Shown here piece after piece: positions 1 to 9,967 of a stretch of 64,000 bases of DNA; position 1 is the first letter of the stretch; every line of letters begins with the position of its first letter. A program made the position numbers and the translations under genes. A model generated the notes under the pieces. It saw only the letters and a program-made list of their open reading frames with translations, did not search any database and was not told the origin of the DNA. Source of the DNA: Hymenopus coronatus (lineage: Eukaryota > Arthropoda > Insecta > Mantodea > Hymenopodidae); assembly GCA_030762935.1 (NCBI GenBank), contig CM060899.1, forward strand, positions 58,640,501 to 58,704,500. Reading direction: 5' to 3'.

Positions 1-291
1 AGTAACTACAGATTCGCTCTTTGCAAACTGCAAAACACAAAACGCTTTCTGTTTACTAGTCGCCATCTTTGCTACTACCGCTGTCTAGCGGATTGCGGCA
101 GAAACATTGCACGCACATGCGCACTTGTGCCAACAAACAAAACTGAGTTGCTTTTTCATTTGACATATCATTTATAACTGTAAGTTGAATGTAATAAATA
201 TTATAAAGAGTTAAAACCCCGATATTCATTTATGTACACTCTGTATGTATGTATATATAATGCCATCCTGTTCGGTCTTTGTTTTGTTGTG
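1..291. other. Unassigned sequence
   Basis: No ORF, repeat match within the window or RNA gene recognised. It ends in an AT-rich stretch running into a microsatellite. Confidence 0.5.
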
Positions 292-293
292 TT

Positions 294-341
<48 letters not shown>
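292..341. repeat. (GT)n/(AT)n microsatellite
   Basis: A (GT)n tract continues directly into (AT)n over about 50 bp, a compound dinucleotide repeat. It is not inside a recognised Rep-A copy. Confidence 0.9.
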
Positions 342-342
<1 letters not shown>

Positions 343-1200
343 TAAGTGTATTTCTTTACTACAATAGAGTACACCAATGCATCGGAATACGGATTGCCGT
401 TTATTGTGTGTTGTAAATTTAAAATGCTATATTTGAATAGGTTTGTCTTTTTATTTTCGTTGTTCACACTTTTCATTTTTTTTTTTTTTTTTTTTTAATA
501 CTGCTTATGATTTTGTGATTGTGTACTCGTGCGGTTGAAAAAAATTAGTGTATGTATGCTGGCATTTAAATAAATACATTTATTCATTCATACTACGCAA
601 TATTGTTAAACTGCAGTTTGGTCAATATATCTAACTCCTGCCCATAAGAGATACTAATACGCCTTTTAAAAGAGTAATTCCCATCCCTCCCTCTCCCCCC
701 CCCCCTCTCTCTCTCTATCTCTCCGGCAGCTGCAGTGATGCTGAACAGTTGAAATATAACTGTTTATGCGCAGACTCGGTACCATACTGTGTTATTAGCA
801 GAACATCAAACAGAAATCCGTTTTCCTTCCTAGAGCATGATCGCCAGTCATTTGTAGATACCGCATGCATAAAGCAGCTTTCGTTTGATCCTGTAGCCTG
901 TTTATTTGCCCTCAGGGAACTCTGAGAGCGGTTATTAAAATATCTACCGACGTGAAAGTCAGTGTTTGGGATCTGCCAAAGCAAATCATTTTCTGGAGTG
1001 CTTTTATTTTAAAGTGTAGGTACACTCTAATATCAAATTCTATAAAATAGTTGAACTTATTCCAATATCGCGGACGTGAAAACGTTTCAAGTGTTCACTT
1101 TTCCAGGAGTTTCCTTAATTTCGCAGAAGCAGATACAAAACTGTTATTTCATGACCCAGATTTTGTTCTGAATTTAATATTTGGTTTACTATTTAGTTGT
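342..1200. other. Unassigned AT-rich sequence with poly(T) and CT-rich tracts
   Basis: Contains a poly(T) run at 476-496 and a C/CT-rich tract at about 685-724. An 89-residue minus-strand ORF at 715-984 has no recognised motif and is probably fortuitous. The last few bases (1192-1200) are the left target-site duplication of the following SINE-1. Confidence 0.5.
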
Positions 1201-1383
1201 TTTTTGTTTGTGGTGTTTAACGCCCGATTTTATTACTTGTGTGATAGCGGGGGAACCCGGAGAAAACCCACCCCTGCTCCGCTTTGTGCACCACAAAGCT
1301 CACATGCGGTCGCTTGGGATCGAACCCGGGCCGTCTAGGTGAGAGATGAGTGTTCCAAGCACTCGGCCACGGCGCGGCCTTAG
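1201..1383 (-). mobile_element. SINE-1, tRNA-derived SINE
   Basis: Read on the minus strand it begins with a tRNA-like head: an A-box like TGGCCGAGTG and a B-box GGTTCGATCCC, as in Ser/Leu-type tRNAs. The body ends in GGGCGTTAAACACCAC followed by an A-rich tail. TTTAGTTGT at 1192-1200 is repeated at 1384-1392, a 9-bp target-site duplication, which supports LINE-mediated retroposition. Other copies lie at 7725, 11470, 25480 and 45722. Confidence 0.8.
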
Positions 1384-1502
1384 TTTAGTTGTAATGTATT
1401 GTCGAAATGAATTGAGTATGGGGTTATCATCTCCTTAGCATTTGTTAATTTGTTTGCGATCGCCATTTATTTCCCGCATAGTTATTCAAAGCGTCACAAA
1501 TA

Positions 1503-1792
1503 AAATGGAGTTCTATTTATGGATGCTCTTTAACTGCTGTGGTTCTCAGCGTCCCATTCTATATTGGGCGTGAAAGACCGTTTAATTTTGCTCATAGACC
1601 TCTTTATCAGGTTTGGGATTCTTTTACGTGCCGTAAATCTCCGGCATGGGACTAACGGTTATACTTCCCTCCCGAAGGAAGCCTTGCTAAGGGTTTTACG
1701 CCCGAAAAAAGTCCATCGTCCATCGGGTTTGAACCTGCGACCTTGGGGATATGAAGTTAACATGGTAACCATTACACCATGGAGGGTGACTT
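1503..1792 (-). mobile_element. SINE-2, tRNA-derived SINE, near full length
   Basis: Minus-strand reading: tRNA-like head GTGGTGTAATGGTTACC, a B-box-like GGTTCAAACCC, then a body with TAGATTTACGGCACGTAAAA-like and TTTCACGCCCAATA-like blocks, and a tail with CCACAGCAGTTAAAGAGC. Five other copies in this window share the body: 6508, 40292, 45231, 46245, and the head only at 55555. Confidence 0.8.
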
Positions 1793-1854
1793 AGCGGCAC
1801 CAGATCACCACTACACCGAACAATGTAAAGAGAAACAGAAACAGTATCTATAGA

Positions 1855-2224
1855 CAGGGTGTTAGGTGAAATTTGGTATCAGCGTTTGAGGACGATGTGA
1901 TGATCCAGTATTGCGGTTTTTTCGCTATTTTCTAAAGTTTTGTTCATGAGAAAAACTCACATTGTTTTGGAATGGCTATTATGTCCTCTCTCAGACTTTC
2001 AGTTGTTTACATAACAGATCACACGATTGACCCTTCTCTGCCCTGTCGGACTATAGCTGGAGTGATGTATGTAAACAGCAGAAGCATAGCTCAGGGCCAT
2101 TTAAAACGCATTAGACCGTGAAATTTGTGCTTCATTTATGAAAAAAATAAGATACACTTATGTGTTATACGCATTGTTCTGTAATAAACTTCAAATTATT
2201 TGCAATTATTCACCTCCCATCCTG
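1855..2224. mobile_element. Rep-B, small terminal-inverted-repeat (MITE-like) element, copy 1
   Basis: The ends are inverted: CAGGGTGTTAGGTGAA at the left and the complement of CAGGATGGGAGGTGAA at the right. The interior shares GTTTGAGGACGATGTGAT, ATGTATGTAAACA, CATAGCTCAG and GTTAGACC blocks with the copy at 16130-16453. No protein is encoded. The target duplication is eroded here but clear in copy 2. Confidence 0.75.
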
Positions 2225-2339
2225 TGGAAGTAGTTCGATTAGTTAATTTAGTAAGTTAATGAGTATTTTATTTCTTGTAATCTCGACATACTTCATTTTA
2301 ATCGCGAGACAGTCAATTAACTCCCTTTCCTGATTGGAT

Positions 2340-2465
2340 TTTTACCTGCTCTATCAAGCGCCTACTAGAAGGTATGGTATTCCATCCAAAAATTCGATAC
2401 CAGATTTCACCAGAAATATGTGTTTTGAAAACCCCTGAATCTAAAAAAAAAGGTATTTGTAGAAA

Positions 2466-2505
<40 letters not shown>

Positions 2506-3027
2506 ACAGCATAACTCAAAAACGAAAAATCCCAATTAAGCTTTTTAAATTTAGTATCTTCCAAGGTTGCGACACGAAGATTTTCAAGAAAACCCTCTCA
2601 TCCCAAACTACCCTTTACATGAAATATTTTTTAAAATATTTGATTTCCTCAAAAATGGCTGAAACGAATTTGGTTGAGATATTTTCATGACAAAGGAAAT
2701 ATGTATCTTGAACTTTCTGGGAGTAGCTTCTGAAGTCCTCTTCATTCTGGATGACTTTTGCATAACTGGTAAATCAGAAATCTTACTACATTGTGAAATT
2801 AACCATTTCCGAAACATTCCAAGTTATTGCTTTCAATTTTTCAATACTTTACCTGCCTTTCCAAATAGACAGTGATCTTTGGTTTATCTTTTATTTTACT
2901 TAAGGTCATACAAAGAGAATGGAATTTCAACCTAGCAACCATTTCTTCAAAAATGTAAGCATCGTTTTAGCTTAGTGTATTCCTGTACTCCTTTTGTACC
3001 TAGTATTAGTACCTAATGTTAATAGAA
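2340..3027 (+). mobile_element. Rep-A copy A1 (D end truncated)
   Basis: Starts at a decayed H end (TTTTTACCTGCTCTA, GAAGGTATGG) and runs through ATTCGATACC, the microsatellite position, the ATCTTCCAAGG-TGCGACACGAAG block and the GGGAGTAGCTTCTGAAG block. The D terminus is missing: similarity fades after about 3027. 3028-3179 is unassigned. Confidence 0.8.
2470..2504. repeat. (GT)n microsatellite inside Rep-A A1
   Basis: About 35 bp of pure GT. It sits at the place in Rep-A where other copies have CA, CT or CG repeats. Confidence 0.9.
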
Positions 3028-3176
3028 ATGCATAAGTGGATATCGTCATCAGCTTATCGCTAAATCCCTGGGGTGATAGATTTATCAGAATTGTCACATG
3101 TGATAAAAAATGGATGTATTATCCATACTGACAACTTGAAACAGTGGCTCAATACCCATCAGCAGCAAACGTTAAG

Positions 3177-3179
<3 letters not shown>

Positions 3180-3209
<30 letters not shown>
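3180..3209. repeat. poly(A), 30 nt
   Basis: A 30-nt A-run lies immediately next to the D end of the minus-strand Rep-A copy A2. An A/T run at this junction recurs at many Rep-A D ends. Confidence 0.95.
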
Positions 3210-3211
<2 letters not shown>

Positions 3212-4056
3212 TTACACTCACATGACTTTCTCTAGCTGTTCTACAAACAAACTTCTAACAAAGGATTCTTCCTCTTTTACACCATCCTTATCGAGATAAT
3301 CATTAGCAGAATTGCCTTATTACCTTGTTCCTTATAAGTAGAAGGGAACAAAAGGAATACGCTATGCTAAAGTGATAGTCAATTTTTTTAAAAGTAGTCG
3401 TTAGGCAATTGTTATTGCAAATCGATTCTTTGCTTGACCAGGAGTAGAACAAAAGCAAAACGAACAATTCCTGTCTGAGAAAAGAATAAGTACCTACTTT
3501 ACAACTGAAACCAATAATAAGGAATATCTCGAAAACGGATACCTCCACAACAAAAAGGACATAAATTGTGTGTTTTGACGAGATCTACATTTTTTGTGCA
3601 GTAAGTTTTAGCAGTTAAGCAAAGTTACGGTTACGGTTTAGCAGTTAAGCAAAACTCGGCAGAATTCATCCACAATAAATAGGCCTTCAGAGGCTATTCC
3701 CAGAAAATTCAATATTACATTTTATTTGGGATGTAAATATATTTAATGAACAGAATTTTAATCAAAATCGTTAAGAGCTATTTTTAAGAGAATCAAAATT
3801 GTCGAAAATTTTTGCATGTAAAAGGGTGGTTGGGTGTGGGGGGATTTTCCCCAAAATCTTCGTGTCGCATCCTTGGAAGATACCAAAAGTAAATTCCAAC
3901 ACACACACAGACGCACATATGGACCTATTTCTATTTTTTTTATTCAGGGGGACTCAAAACAGTATTTCCGGTGAAATCTCGATATCGAATTTTTTGGTGC
4001 AATATATAGGCACCTTCTCTATAGACTATGTAATTGTACGTGTAGAGAAAGTAAAA
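3210..4056 (-). mobile_element. Rep-A copy A2 (complete)
   Basis: Begins at the D end (TCACATGACTTTCTCTA) and ends with the H-end hairpin and TGTAGAGAAAGTAAAA. All Rep-A blocks are in order. A short local duplication of TAGCAGTTAAGCAAA occurs at about 3608-3655. Confidence 0.85.
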
Positions 4057-4364
4057 CGCAACATTTCTTAAGATACAACTTAATAAATGCAATAAAATAA
4101 CTGTAGTTCCTAGTTTAAAGCTGTGCATCTACTAGTTTAACAAATTGCATAAAGAAATGTACGACTGGTGTGGCATTTTGGAACCACAAACAAGTTTCAC
4201 AACGTAACTCCAGCGCCACCCAGATGGACATGAAGTGCTTACTTGTATAAGAAACATTTCTTGCTTACTCTGTAGTTGGCGAGAATGTTTACATTTTGTT
4301 TTATATGCACTGTGCTGCGTCATATGTACTTCACTCTGTGCCTTTGTACTTATATCCACCCCGC

Positions 4365-5236
4365 TTTTTATTACTTTCTCTACACGTACTATGTACATAG
4401 TGTATAGAGAAGGTATTGTATTGCATCCAAAAATTCGATACCGAGATTTCACCGGAAATACATGTTTTAGGTCCCCCTGAATAAAAAAAAAGCATTTTTG
4501 GAAAAAGTTCCGTGTGTGTGTCTGTGGAAGCATAGCTCAAAAACGAAAAGACCGTTGAATACCAAACTTGGTATTTAAATTTGGTATCTTCCAAGGATGC
4601 GACACGAAGATTTTCAAGAAAAACCCTCTCACCCCCAACTACCCTTTACATGGAAATTTTGTCGAAAATTTTGATTTTCTTAAAAATATCTCTAACGATT
4701 TTGATTAAAATATCGTATATTAAAGATATTTACCTGACAAATAAAATGTATATCTTGAATTTTCTGGGAATAGCCTCTGAAGACTACTTTATTCTGGATC
4801 AATTTTACAGAATCTTGCATAACTGCTAAACCGTAAGAGATGGACAAAAACTTACCGCTTAAAAAATGTAGAGCACGTTAAAACACACAATTTATGTAAT
4901 GTGCATTTTTTACGTGGAGTGTATCTTTTTTTTTTTTTTTTTTTTAGATATTCCTTGTTTTTGGTTTCAGCTTTGAAAAACTTATACTTTTCTCATACAG
5001 AATTTGTCAACTCCTGTCGATACAAACAATGGAACTTCAGTCACATAGCAACCAGCTTTTGACTGTCACTTTAACCTATGGTACTCCCTTATTTCGCTTC
5101 TACTTACAAGGAAGCAAGTAATAAGGCTATTTCTGCTCATTTTTCTCGAATAGCATTACGTTAATAGAATATTAAGCTTTTTAACATTAATTTGTTGCAG
5201 AAATGTAGAGAAAGTCATGTGAATGGAACATATCAG
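4365..5236 (+). mobile_element. Rep-A copy A3 (complete)
   Basis: H end with the hairpin CTACACGTACTATGTACATA/TAGAGAAGG near 4378-4410, the ACCGGAAATA block, the AAATACCAA palindrome near 4559, and D end GTCATGTGAATGG followed by a T-run. ORFs of 81-133 residues on both strands here are by-products of the repeat. Confidence 0.88.
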
Positions 5237-5434
5237 AGTTTTTTTCTATATATTTTATAGTGATCAAGATAAATATCTGCAGAAGTTATCCTATTGCATG
5301 CTGTATCTACAACGGGACTAAAGAAATAAAGTAGTCTTTAAAATATTGCGAACTCTTAAAAGCGCGCCGGAGTAACGCTTTGATATTTCGTTCTCTTTAA
5401 GGAATTAAATATAGTAGAAAGAGGGAGGGAAGAA

Positions 5435-6200
5435 AGAAACAAAGATTAACTTGGAAATGCTTAACTCTACAAAAATTGTATTTCATATAAATTCTGTTTT
5501 TCGACGAGATCTACGGTCGATCTACGTGAGGACTTCAGAGGATATTCCCAGCAAGTTCAAGAGATACACTTAACTTGTCCAAAAAGTATCTTTAACTTAT
5601 CGTAGTTTAATGAAAATTGTTAGAGCCATTTTTAAAGAAATAAAAATATTAGAATAAAAGTGTAGTTCAAGGTAGGGGGGATCTTCTTAAATATTGTTGT
5701 GTTCCATTCTCGATATATTCAACTTTTTATGCCTTTTTATGTGTTTTAACCAGATCTACATTTTTTATGCAGTAAGTATTTGTATATCTCGTACGTTTAC
5801 CATTTATATAAAATCTATAATGGATTGGTCTTCAGAGGCTATTCCCAGTACACTTTATTTGTCATGTAAATATCTTTAATGTAGTATTTTAATGAAAATC
5901 GTTAGAGCTTTTTTCAGATAATGAAAATTTGCGAACATTTTCCCAGTAGTTTGGAGTGGTGGGATTTTCTTGAAAATCTTTTGTCGCATCCTTAGAAGAT
6001 GCTGAGCTGAATGATCAAATTTGGTATCTAACCGACTTTTCGTTTTTAGATTATGTTGTTCACAGATTTACACGCGCGCGGCGCCTTTTCCTAAAACAAT
6101 GATTTTTTTTTATTCAGGGGACCTTAAAATGTGTATTTCCAAGTTTTGGGTGGAAATTTCTCTACCTATATATGTACTATGTACTGAGTAGAGAAAGTAA
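5435..6200 (-). mobile_element. Rep-A copy A4, two overlapping minus-strand segments
   Basis: 5435-5705 and 5735-6200 both contain the GACGAGATCTAC / CTTCAGAGG-TATTCCCAG / ATCGTTAGAGCC-like blocks, so the central part is represented twice in the same orientation. The H end is intact (GAGTAGAGAAAGTAAA). Unequal recombination or two nested insertions would explain it. Confidence 0.75.
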
Positions 6201-6507
6201 ATAGTGTCTAAAGTGCAAGTGGTTAGTGATAGATTGATTAAGGAAACCTCAGCGAGAGTTGGGCGTATGTCACTCAGTCTAAAAAAATTCTAGAAGAAGA
6301 ACGGAGCGCAGAATGTTATCTTTCTTGTCTTGTTTTTTCCTCTCTGTTTTTCTGGCTCGCTGCCTAATGGATGACTTCGAGTTGGATGGTAATGGACCAC
6401 TGTGGAGGATGCATTTCTACGTGTTATGTTCGTCTTCTACGAGGAAGAAAATGTGATGCGTAATCTGAGAGTGAAGCTGAAAGTATATAGGTTTTTTGGA
6501 CAGTCGT
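6201..6507. other. Unassigned sequence
   Basis: About 300 bp without a recognised repeat or ORF between Rep-A A4 and the nested SINE-2. Confidence 0.5.
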
Positions 6508-6727
6508 ATTTCTCTGTGGTCTAGGGGTAACATGCTCGCCTATGGTTCCCGGGTTCATACCCGGTGAAGAGCGATGTATTTTTTCGGACGTAAACATTCT
6601 TAACGTGGTTTCAGTCGGGAGGGAATTCAGCTGTCGATCCCGTGTCGTAGATTTACGGCACGTATAATAATTTCAAGCCTGATAAAGAGGTCTCCGAGCA
6701 AAAGTAAACTGTCTTTTACGACCAATA

Positions 6728-7695
6728 CAACGGTGATCCAAAAACATCCGAACGGCTGCACCTGTCCGCGCCCTCGGCGCTCGTTGCCTTCTGCTGCTAT
6801 CTTAGGAAGTCGCGGATGAAAGAAACCATGCAACATTTTTAAAGGAGATGCCTTTGTCCATACATTTTTGGCACCTCTTTAGGGAACTTTCCATCACTCT
6901 CCTAAGTTCACGTTGAGAAATGCTGGTAATTTCTTGGCAGATATTTTGTTTAACTCTTCCTGAGTGTGTGGGTTTGTCTTGTACACTTTATGCTTTAAGT
7001 TGCCCCAGAGACAGAAATCGCAGGGAGTCACAAATCTCTACTAATAATTCTTTCCTGAAGCACACTTTTAATTGTCCTCATCGAAAGATTGGCTGTATGA
7101 AATGTTGCAGTCTTGTTGGAAAAAGGCAAAATCACGCTCCCTGTCTGTTAATTCTCTAAAAAAACGGGGAGGAGGATTGTGTTCACGTATTTATGGGTGT
7201 CAATTGTTGACTCGAATAAAATGGGGCTATAACTCTTTCTCCGCTAATGGCGCACCTTACATCAATTATTTAGTCATGAAGGGGTATTTCATGAACAATA
7301 TTAGGTTTCTCAGAGCTCCAATATAATAACGATTATTTTGTGTACACATATCCATGAAGGTGGAACCAAGCTTCGTCCGTGAAAAATAATAATGAGGGTC
7401 AAGTTCGCCATTGTGTATATTGAGAGTCCACTCACAAAATGTGTTAACAACACATACGGATCATAAATAAATGCATGCCGTGCAGTGGAATACAACGGCT
7501 AAGTACAGGAAAAATAATAAAGCACACTGGTACTAACTCAACCATACGATATCACCGTCAGCTCAATACTGCACTTTCAGAGCAGAGAAAAACAAGTCAG
7601 CACCGTGGCCTTGTGTACAGCAACTGTGTGTTATGTTTCCGTGTTCACAGTGGAAAAACGTCGCGCAGCGGTTCGGATGCATTTGGGTCGCACTG
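6728..7695 (-). mobile_element. 968-bp Tc1/mariner-superfamily transposon with TA target duplication
   Basis: Left end CAACGGTGATCCAAAAACAT is mirrored at the right end by the complement of CAGTGCGACCCAAATGCAT; both continue with CCGAACSGCTGC, giving inverted repeats of about 31 bp. It is flanked by TA at 6726-6727 and 7696-7697. Removing it restores the SINE-2 sequence, which fixes both boundaries. The interior encodes a dead DDE transposase on the minus strand. Confidence 0.85.
6790..7480 (-). pseudogene. Degenerate DDE transposase, Tc1/mariner type common in insects
   Basis: The enzyme would have cut and joined element ends at TA sites in the nucleus. Recognisable pieces appear in shifting frames on the minus strand: NGELDPHYYF then FTDEAWFHLHGYV (first catalytic Asp) near 7340-7400, followed by an in-frame stop; PNIVHEIPLHD near 7280; FFQQDCATFHTA (second Asp) near 7110-7150; PCDFCLWGNLKHKVYKTN (third Asp region) near 6980-7030; and RVMESSLKRCQKCMDKG near the C terminus at about 6840-6890. 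The expected glycine after QQD is Cys. At least three frameshifts plus stops make it non-functional. Its N-terminal DNA-binding part is largely missing or unreadable. I am sure of the superfamily, less so of the family. Confidence 0.8.
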
Positions 7696-7724
7696 TAGAA
7701 TGGGACGCTGATAACGCAGCAGTT

Positions 7725-7966
7725 TTTTTGATAGTGTTTAACGCCCGCTTTAACTATTTATGGCACCGCAGGCGGTGACACTGGTGATACATGACTGAAG
7801 ATGGAGCACCGGTGGAATGCGATGGCGGGGGAAGGCGGAGAACCCGGAGAAAACTCGCCCGAGCGCCGCTTTGTCCACCAAAAATCTCGCATACGGTCGC
7901 TTGGGATCGAACCCGGGCCGTCTAGATGAGAGGCGAGTGGTCTAACCACTCGACCATTGCACAGCC
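7725..7966 (-). mobile_element. SINE-1, near full length, inserted in a SINE-2 tail
   Basis: Minus-strand reading: head TCGAGTGGTTAGACCACTCG, B-box GGGTTCGATCCC, body CGGGTTCTCCGCC-like, and end GGGCGTTAAACACTATC with a short A tail (7725-7729 as T on the plus strand). CAGCAGTT at 7717-7724 is repeated at 7969-7976, the target-site duplication. This is the most complete SINE-1 in the window. Confidence 0.85.
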
Positions 7967-8005
7967 CACAGCAGTTAGAGAGCGTCCAAAAATAAAACTC
8001 AATTT

Positions 8006-8995
8006 AATTTGTTTTAGGCATTCTAAGGTGAAAGAAGGTAGATGATATCGGGCGAGGTGCCGGCGCGGTAACATGCATGACTCAGATTCGGGAGATCGTG
8101 TGTTCGATTACTTTGCCGGCTTTCTTGATCCATAATCACAAGGGAAGTTTATTATATCCTCTGAATTTCCTTTCCGTCATTTCCTCTTTCCATCACTTCC
8201 TTGAAGGACCACGGTCGGCGTTTGAAGAGCTGCAGCTGGGCGGTGGCTTGTGTACAATTTAGGACAGGACAAAGATACTGGAAGCGAAGTTCCGATGACA
8301 CCACGTTAAAGTACTCGGATTACTAGGATAGAAAAAGGTATAGCATAAAGGATCTCTAGATAGAGTTGCAAGGGTCTTTTGAGCTCTCAAATATCCCTAA
8401 TACATGTATAACTTAATCACCAATATAATAAATGACAAACACTGTGCCTAATTTAAGAAGATGTTGAAGAATAAAATGAATGTTTCCAAGACAGTAAATA
8501 AGGTTACCTCTGTAGCTAAATTGTAAGAAATTCGTTTGTAATAGGTTGAATTGTTGAAACCATGAAACTATAAGTCATTTCCAAAAGTAGATAAAATACA
8601 TTATATTATTATAAAACTTTCAACATTTCATGCCAATGAATGGCAGCAGCTTAAAATGACTTTGAAATGTGATAAGGTTTGTCCTTGAACGCCATAAGGC
8701 CATTAGCCAACCGGAGTGTTGCTGTGTTGATATATTGGATCCCTACTTAACTGGGGAGTAACGCGCCAGGCAGATTTGCGTGCTCAGTGTGCGAGTGAGG
8801 GGGAAATATGAAAAGAGTAAGGTTAGCGACCTGGCAACGCAGAGCACGATTACTTATCTCATTTGCTGCACGTAGAACTCTTCCCATTTGAAAACATAGT
8901 TTTCACCACTGCTCACAATGACAACGGATGAACTTTCCAGTGTTGGTTTTAAAGTGCATTGCTAGAACAACGAAGAAAGTAACTATCTAATATTT
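8006..8995. other. Mostly unassigned; SINE-like segment at about 8058-8285
   Basis: 8058-8120 has tRNA-like boxes (GCGCGGTAACATGCATGAC and GTGTTCGATTAC) followed by a C/T-rich stretch, resembling a worn SINE on the plus strand. The remaining roughly 700 bp shows no recognised repeat or ORF. Confidence 0.4.
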
Positions 8996-9416
8996 AAAAA
9001 TGATGTGTTCCATTTACATAACTTTCTCTAGCTGTTCCAAATACAAACTATTCTTACAAGAGATCACTATTTTATCTACATCATGCTAATCGATAAACAT
9101 CAGCAGAAATGATCTTATAACTTGCTTCCTTGTAAGTAGAAGGCAACTAAGGGAATAGATTATACTAAGCCAATAGTCAAATCTTTTAAAAGGTGGTCAC
9201 TATGTGAAACAATTGAGGTTCGATTGGCTTTGAGAAAAGTTGGGTGGTTAAACCTGAAACCAATTACAGGAATATCTCAAAAACGGCCAACTCTACAAGA
9301 AAAAAACATAGGTATATAACATAAATTATATGTTTTAACGAGATGTACATTTCTACAACTTATATTTTTGGTGAAATATCGGTATCAAAATTGTGGGTGT
9401 ACATTGAAAGTAAAAA
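8996..9416 (-). mobile_element. Rep-A copy A5 (internal deletion)
   Basis: D end GATGTGTTCCATTTACATAA and the first 340 bp are present, then the sequence jumps at about 9350 to the H-end block (GGTGAAATATCGGTATCAA). The hairpin is lost. Length is half that of a complete copy. Confidence 0.8.
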
Positions 9417-9710
9417 GATTTGTATGATGCCAAATTACTGGCTAACAAAGAGAAAGACAATAGTTTGTACCTAAATGTGAACTGGCAGAGCTAACCTCAC
9501 TCAGGATCCCATAGAAGTTACAGAATTACGATAGCTCTATCAAGGGTTGCACTCATACTTAATTGTAGTCCTTTATGAACTTAAGTACATTATAAAACAT
9601 CCTGACCTTCTTAAATCAATTTGGGTGTTTGTCAATGATTATTGGAGAACAGATTTTTAGTGTTAAAAAGTTAAATTTATTTATTTTTGTGTTAAAAATT
9701 CAAGATATTT
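9417..9710. other. Unassigned sequence
   Basis: No ORF or repeat recognised; AT-rich toward the tandem duplication. Confidence 0.45.
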
Positions 9711-9967
9711 GCTAAAAACAAAAGGATATTATTTTATTTTTCACAATAGAACAAGTTATAATAAAACACTGTTTTAACAACTCACGAGTTGTAAACTAAT
9801 GAGTTGATACTTGGAAAGCAGGTCCTGAATATGAATATTTGCTAAAAACAAAAATACATAATTTTATTTTCCATAATAGAAGAAGTTATAATAAAAAAAA
9901 CTGTTTTAGCAACTCTCAGTAATAAACTAATGAGTTGACACTTGGAAAGTATGTCCTGAATATGAGC
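9711..9967. repeat. Tandem duplication, 130-bp unit, two copies
   Basis: Both units start GCTAAAAACAAAA, at 9711 and at 9841, and share AGTTATAATAAAA, CTGTTTTA, CTAATGAGTTGA and CTTGGAAAG. The units differ at several positions, so the duplication is not recent. Confidence 0.85.

Larger units (their letters stand above)
6508..8005 (+). mobile_element. SINE-2 split by a DNA transposon and by a SINE-1
   Basis: SINE-2 segments are 6508-6727 (head and body, ending CTTTTACGACCAATA), 7696-7724 (tail part, GAATGGGACGCTGA) and 7967-8005 (CAGCAGTTAGAGAGCG and final tail). Joined in order they match other SINE-2 copies. The head differs from the other copies: GTGGTCTAGGGGTAACATG with GGTTCATACCC, so this may be a subfamily with a different tRNA-like head on the same body. 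Confidence 0.78.
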
